This document shows positions 58,702 through 64,000 of a stretch of 64,000 nucleotides of DNA, piece after piece. The stretch's first letter is position 1. Every line of letters begins with the position of its first letter. Source of the DNA: Chaetorhynchus papuensis (taxonomy: Eukaryota; Chordata; Aves; Passeriformes; Rhipiduridae). Position numbers and translations under genes: made by a program. The notes under the pieces are model-generated. The model saw nothing but the letters and a program-made list of their open reading frames with translations, searched no databases and was not told the origin of the DNA. The stretch lies in contig VWYX01000396.1 of NCBI GenBank assembly GCA_013396525.1, forward strand, positions 558,001-622,000, in the 5' to 3' direction.

Positions 58702-61067
58702 ATTTAAAAACCAAAATGGAACAAAAACCCCTTGAGAATTTTTTCAGCAAATCTAGTCACTGCACTGAGATGGTATAAATGGATTCAAAAAGACACTTTT
58801 CTCTGTGACTTAAGGAGCTTTGTTCCTAACTCTCTAACTAGGACATACTACTCATTGTGCTGTTCATGTTTATAATAGGTTGTCACCACATCATTGCAGG
58901 AGGAAAATAAGGCTCTCTAAAAGAATAACATTTCCAAGTGGAAAATTGTTTCTACTTCTGTCACTTCTTGCATGTGCAGTTACAGAACAATTGCTCAGAA
59001 GAATCTTTCTCTCCTTCACCTTGTGTATTGGTACAGTGTCAGGACTTAAAGACTATCTCTATTTGCTGTCCCACTGAGCAATCAGGGAGCCTACAGTTTT
59101 TTACAGTATCTGTCCAGCCCTTCCATCTCATGATAAAGAAAACCAAAAATACAGGGCAGTGTGTGCACCACATTTTGGCAGAACTCAGGACCAGTTAGAG
59201 GATCTGGAACTGACTTCCCTCTGTTTCCTCTTTACTGCTGCCCTTTCTGGCACATTGCAATTTGAATCTCCTAAGTTTTACAGTAAAACTCTATCACATT
59301 TGCATCACATGTACTAATAGATGTGTGGGGATTGAGGAAGGGCAAAACTTCTTAAGGCTGTCCACAGTCTTCATGCCAGAAGAGATGTGAAAGATGTTTC
59401 TATCCAGATTTCAGACATACGTGGTGTTTTAAAACATTGGTGCAGCTTTTATTAAAATAATGTTGATGAGGAATTTCTTAGAGCAAATTTGTACAGCAGG
59501 TAAGTTAACTGATTCTATATTAGCCAATAGTCATAACTAATAAGAGATTAAAATTTTCTAACAGAATGGTGTGCAATGGTAAACACAGTTGTGTTGAAAC
59601 CCAGATACCCCAGAAAACAGGATGATTTCAGTGACATTTAATAGGAAAAAAATGTAAACACACATTTGGATAAGGCTAAAAGTTCTATTTGGGCACTGCC
59701 AGAACAGAACATTTTTATTTCACAGACTAATAAAAATATTTCAAGAGTCAAATCTTTCACATTCCAAACATTTCAACATTCAACATGCAAAATTTGAATG
59801 CATCAAAGTATTTTTTCTGATCTCATTCTGATTCTTTAAATTATGGACCTTCCTGCCTAAAAGACCTGAAGATTCTTGCTCCATGTGCTGCGAGTGAGTT
59901 TCCTCTGGTTTGTGCCACATAGCCCAACACAGAGCCTGGAAAAGCAAGCTGGCCCTTTAGTGAGGAACATGCACTAAAATCTTCGAGTTGAAAATTAAAC
60001 ACATGATCGTGAGCTGCTTTTTCAAACCTACCACTGCCTGAGGAACTTCATTCTTTTCCCACAGTCCTAAGCAACATTTCTACTGAAATATCGCAGTGCA
60101 AACCCTGGATCAGCCTCTACTTTGCAAAGTTTTACCAGGTAGCTGTTTTGGCTGGGAGTGTAGGAGTGTAGTTATCTCAGTCAATAGTTTGGAAAATTTT
60201 TAGGAAAAAAAATGTTGTTGTTTTAGTTGTAGAAAAAAAAATCCCTGCTGACAGAGTGCTGCAGGAGTGTCCTCACTGCTGACCTGGCCTAAGGCCAAAC
60301 ACCAGGGCCCCTCCCTATCTGTGCCTTACATCACTGAGGTTAGATCAGGACACCAGCTTCTCGTGAGGAAATAAGCTCTTCCCAAAGTGGGGCCAGAATG
60401 ATCTTTTTTCAAGGAGTCTGGGTGGAACAGTGGTGAGCTCAGCTAAAATTCTTGGGGAAACTGGTGTTGCAACAGCAGCAGAAAAACTCTCTGCTCATAT
60501 CTGCTGGGGTTTTGGAAGCCCAGTTCATGTAGTCAAGACCCTGCAGAACAGATCAGATGGGATACAGCCACAGCCCAGACATGGGGTTCTGGTCAGTCCT
60601 TTGTAGTATCCTTCCTTATGATCATCCTTCCTTATGGGATCCTTCCTCTAGCCCACTTTGTGTTTCTCCAACTTCACCTACTAGCAACCAGTCAGTGGCC
60701 TCTCTTGCTGTCAAAACTCAGCTGAAAGGTGACACTACTGAGAACTGATAGGCTCACCATTAGATGAAAAATGTCAAGAATTTGAAGGCACCAGTCCAGG
60801 CCTAAGGCCGCAGTGCTACAGAGGTACGGACATACAACCTCTTCTCCAAGCTAAAGAGACCATGCCCAGGCCAGGGAGAGCAGACAGACTGCAGTGAGGA
60901 GACAGCCAGGCTGCAGAAAAGCAAGGGTTGAACTTCCAGCAAATAAATTAAAACCAGGCAGAACTGCTTTCCTCGAGGAGCCCCTTTGGCATGCCTTATC
61001 CCATCCTGTTGTGTATGGGCAAGAGCTCCAGCCTGAAACCAGGCATGAGCAGAGACTGACTCTTAGT
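58702..61067. other. Intergenic sequence
   Basis: AT-rich unique sequence becoming GC-richer to the right. No gene, repeat family or RNA recognised. Confidence 0.45.
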
Positions 61068-61140
61068 CTGTGAATGCCTGTGAATGCCTGTGAATGCCTG
61101 TGAATGTCTGTGAATGTCTGTGAATATCTGTGAATGCCTT
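61068..61140. repeat. Decamer minisatellite, seven copies of TGAATGCCTG
   Basis: Seven head-to-tail 10-bp units from 61,071 to 61,140. The first three and the last carry TGAATGCC; units four to six are TGAATGTC or TGAATATC variants. The block structure of variants suggests stepwise expansion. Confidence 0.9.
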
Positions 61141-61615
61141 TCTGGTTACCTCGAGGCTTTTACGGTGAGGCAAAAGATCTTCATGACCTTTCTGCTAAAC
61201 AGCAAAGGCCCCAGGAGTCGGGGTTCATCCTAAAGTAAATGGTGAACATTTATGGTTTCTCAGACCCCTGTGAGAGTGAAACCATCTCCATTTGGGTGTT
61301 CCTCATGGGGATTTCTCCTCCAAGATCTGTTCCTGCTACAAGAAGGTCTCTGTGCCTGTGTGGCTATAGCATGCAGCATCAGCAGGTCAAAAGCAAATGC
61401 AGTTAAGAGTAAACCCTTACTTTTGCCTTGATTTACAGGAACTTAAATGCTCATTATCTGACAGGGTTAGAGCAGTAGCTGGGTCCTGGGGAAGCACTTG
61501 TTGGCAGAGTGAAATAAGCCAAAGCACTCTGCAGAAGGGAGGAAGAGGGTAACGGGTCTGAAGTAAGCAGAGGGCAGGAGACAAAAATTACTGGAGACAG
61601 TTTGGGCTCCTTCAG

Positions 61616-61744
61616 CACCTTCTCTCTTCACAGTAAATCCAATGCTACCTCAACCTTTTAATGCATCTTAATGCTAATCACCTTCTCTCTTCACAGTAAA
61701 TCCAATGCTACCTCAACCTTTTAATGCATCTTATTGCTAATCAC
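61616..61744. repeat. Tandem duplication, 63-bp unit, two copies
   Basis: The unit at 61,618-61,680 starting 'ccttctctcttcacagtaaa' is repeated at 61,681-61,743. Only one base differs (taatgcta versus tattgcta). Such high identity in non-coding DNA suggests a recent event. Confidence 0.9.
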
Positions 61745-63369
61745 ATAACACAGTATAGGTCCATCACTGCTCCCACACAACAGAGCTATTTACTTTGAAC
61801 CAGAAGAAACATATAGAGCCCCCATGCCCAATCCTTAGACAAAAGGAGAAAATCAATCAGAAATTCCTAAACAGCTTGTTTGTTTGGGGTTTGGTTTTCT
61901 TTTTTAAAGTGGTTGTATTGCCTTCGTCCTTTTGCTCAGTTCTACAGATTCTTCTGAACTGCAGAGCCAAAAGCCAGTCACACAGGCCCACATACCACAG
62001 GAACAAGAGAGCCACCAAGAGGGTTGTTTCGATAGCAAATGCTCAAATTACAACAGCAAACACATCTGTTTACTTTGAAAAGCCCTTAGTGGTGTTTATG
62101 TGGAAAAATCACATGTAGTCAAAACAGCAAGTCTTTCCTAAAACTCCTAAATTGTTCCTTCAGTTATAAATCCACTCAAGACTTGAAGCAGCAGAAGCAT
62201 TTATGTCTTGATGGTCCTCGATAGCTGTGTAGGCCACAGATGGAGACCATCCAGCCAATACTACTCAAATATTGGATGGGGCAGAAAGACAAAGGCAGCA
62301 GTCCATTTCCAGAGCGAATGATGAGTCCCTGTAATTCATAATCAAATTAGGGACTGGTTTCTCTTTGCAAGCAATGGAGTGGGAACACATTCCAGCCCTC
62401 ATATTTTGCATGTCCAGCCTACAGCTTTCATGGGTGCTTGGTGGTGGTACAAAGGATGCCCAGTGCAGAACTAAGGTTCCTCTTTGCCTTTCAAAACATT
62501 TCTCTACCTCTCTCCCTAGAAGCCAGGACTCATTACTAGGTAGAATCTGTATCATCCCATGTACAGCCAGGGCTACCTATGCTTCCACATTTTTTTGCAG
62601 AAGTACCCTCTATTTTTCATATATTTTAGCATACCATTCAATTGGTTCATTAACTAAGTTTTCTGTTCCAAATTCCAATATGCCTGCCAGCTGGATAGCT
62701 GGGAGAAAATATCATTCTGTGCCATGACCAAGCAATCCAGAGGACCAGGATTCAGAGGGTTATTTCCAAACTGGTATACGCCAACACTGCACTGGGAGAA
62801 TTTAAGAGATCTTAAACGTGGCATTACTTGAAAATACCACTGGATGAATCAAAAGCATGTTGTAGAAGATGCTTTTACGTATTGAAACAAAGATGTGGTT
62901 TTGACCCATTGCTACAAATAAGTAGCCTTGATCAGTCTGGGTTTGCATGGGATCTTCTTTGGGAGTTTGTTCAACTTGAACATTAAAAACAAACACATAC
63001 CAAAGAAAAAAAAACACAAGAAAAAGACCAAATGGTTCACTACAAGGCAGAGGTGACAGAGCTGGATAACAGCTCCAACACTATGATACTAGAGAGTAAT
63101 GGTGGCTGTTCAGTGACCTTTAAAAAATATATTTGCCCAGAGATAAAGGCCTAGTCAGTGAACATCCGTGTAAAATAACATTTTGTTTAAAGCTGAAAAG
63201 ACAGCAGGAGGTAACTGGTAACTGCTATAAAGGCTCAGACATGGCCTGCCGAGGGGTGGGTGGCTACATCCCCCCTGGTCTGTATCCCAGGAGGTACCTG
63301 TGGAGAACGGTGAGCTGGTTCCTGCCTGCTAAAATATTGTATCCCACTATCCCAAAACCTTTCCTTTCC
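61745..63369. other. Intergenic sequence
   Basis: Unique sequence; ORFs up to 120 residues show no domain. Nothing recognised. Confidence 0.45.
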
Positions 63370-63443
63370 TTTTTTTTTTTAAAAAAAAAAAAAACCCAAA
63401 GAAAATATTAAAAATCCCCCCAACAAACAAACAAACAAACAAA
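63370..63443. repeat. T11-A14 homopolymer junction and (CAAA)n repeat
   Basis: Eleven T (63,370-63,380) abut fourteen A (63,381-63,394). After a short A-rich spacer there are five CAAA units (63,424-63,443). The T/A junction is a perfect self-complementary snap-back sequence. Confidence 0.85.
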
Positions 63444-63540
63444 TAAAATGTAAAGAAACCACAGTTAAACAAAATCCCAACCAAATAATCAGAACAAACA
63501 AAGCCCCACAACGCAACACCCACACAGCTGAGGTATGTTA

Positions 63541-64000
63541 GAACACAGTTTCTGGAACACGCGGCTCTCGTGCCCCGATGCCGGAGCCGCCGAGGGCCCC
63601 GAGGGCCGTGCCTGCCCTCTGAGGGGCCCGTTCCGCCGCCTGCTCTGGCGCTTTCTTTCTGCTGCACCTCACATGCCACCTAGTGGCTTCTCAAGTTGAA
63701 AATTCCTCATTAAACGTGGTTTACAGGCGGCACGCCGTCTCTGCCGGCTGTTCCGTACCCCTCAAGCTCGCTGTTGAAGAACCCGCCCCCGGCACCTCTG
63801 CAATGCTGCCCCGCGGCAGCCCCGCCAAGGGCCGCCTCTCAGCAGCCCCTCACTGCACCCTCAGACTCCCCCGAGGAATTTCCAGCTCCTTGGCCTGTGT
63901 TTGCAGCTCTCTCCCGTTCTCTGCCACATTCAAAGCCTGCGAGGAGCCCGCTGCCATTTGGCTGCCAGCCCTACCCCTCTGTCCCACCACCTTAACCAAA
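63541..64000. promoter_or_regulatory. CpG-rich segment at the right edge
   Basis: After long AT-rich sequence the GC and CpG content rises sharply (dense CpG at about 63,555-63,650 and 63,720-63,850). No coding similarity was found in the ORFs on either strand. It could be a small CpG island of a neighbouring transcript, or a GC-rich insulator-type element, since it holds a CTCF motif. Confidence 0.5.
63674..63687 (-). promoter_or_regulatory. CTCF-type motif
   Basis: Minus strand reads GCCACTAGGTGGCA, a full match to the CTCF core CCASYAGRKGGCA. It lies inside the CpG-rich edge segment. Motif match is directly seen; occupancy is inference. Confidence 0.7.

Noticed and set aside
61068..61140. 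CRISPR-like array
   Set aside because: Ten-base units are directly adjacent without spacers; it is a minisatellite in vertebrate DNA.

Overview
The window looks like bird nuclear DNA. It carries several CR1 (chicken repeat 1) LINE fragments with the typical avian 3' end, and four copies of an ERVL-type LTR that is common in neoavian genomes. The only recognisable protein-coding sequence is the first coding exon of NAMPT (nicotinamide phosphoribosyltransferase). The species cannot be fixed from this. The repeat types suggest Neoaves, perhaps a songbird.

Layout. Positions 1-6045 are the 5' part of NAMPT intron 1, read on the minus strand. They contain one well-preserved solo LTR in the same orientation as NAMPT. 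Positions about 5,150-6,780 are a CpG island holding NAMPT exon 1 (6046-6105, minus). Upstream of it is a TATA-less promoter with two perfect CRE sites, four CCAAT boxes, GC boxes and G-quadruplex-prone tracts. From about 6,800 to the right edge I find no convincing protein-coding gene, so about 57 kb reads as the gene-poor region upstream of NAMPT. In mammals NAMPT also has a large gene desert on this side.

This intergenic stretch holds CR1 pieces at 7.1, 8.0, 17.2, 17.7, 23.5, 34.4-35.8, 44.5 and probably 51.8 kb. It also holds a probable unrelated solo LTR at 20.3-21.0 kb and ERVL-type LTRs at 46.5, 50.1 and 57.3 kb. There are several microsatellites, three recent-looking local tandem duplications (34.3, 42.8 and 61.6 kb) and a decamer array at 61.1 kb. 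The last 450 bases are again CpG-rich and include a full match to the CTCF core consensus, which may mark an insulator or the edge of the next promoter.

There is no operon-like organisation. The functional story is one housekeeping-type NAD-salvage gene promoter, a long flank that may hold enhancers or an unannotated divergent transcript, and layered retroelement insertions. All short ORFs outside NAMPT exon 1 look like chance ORFs or decayed retroelement coding sequence. Family names for repeats rest on my recognition of their sequence, not on a database search.
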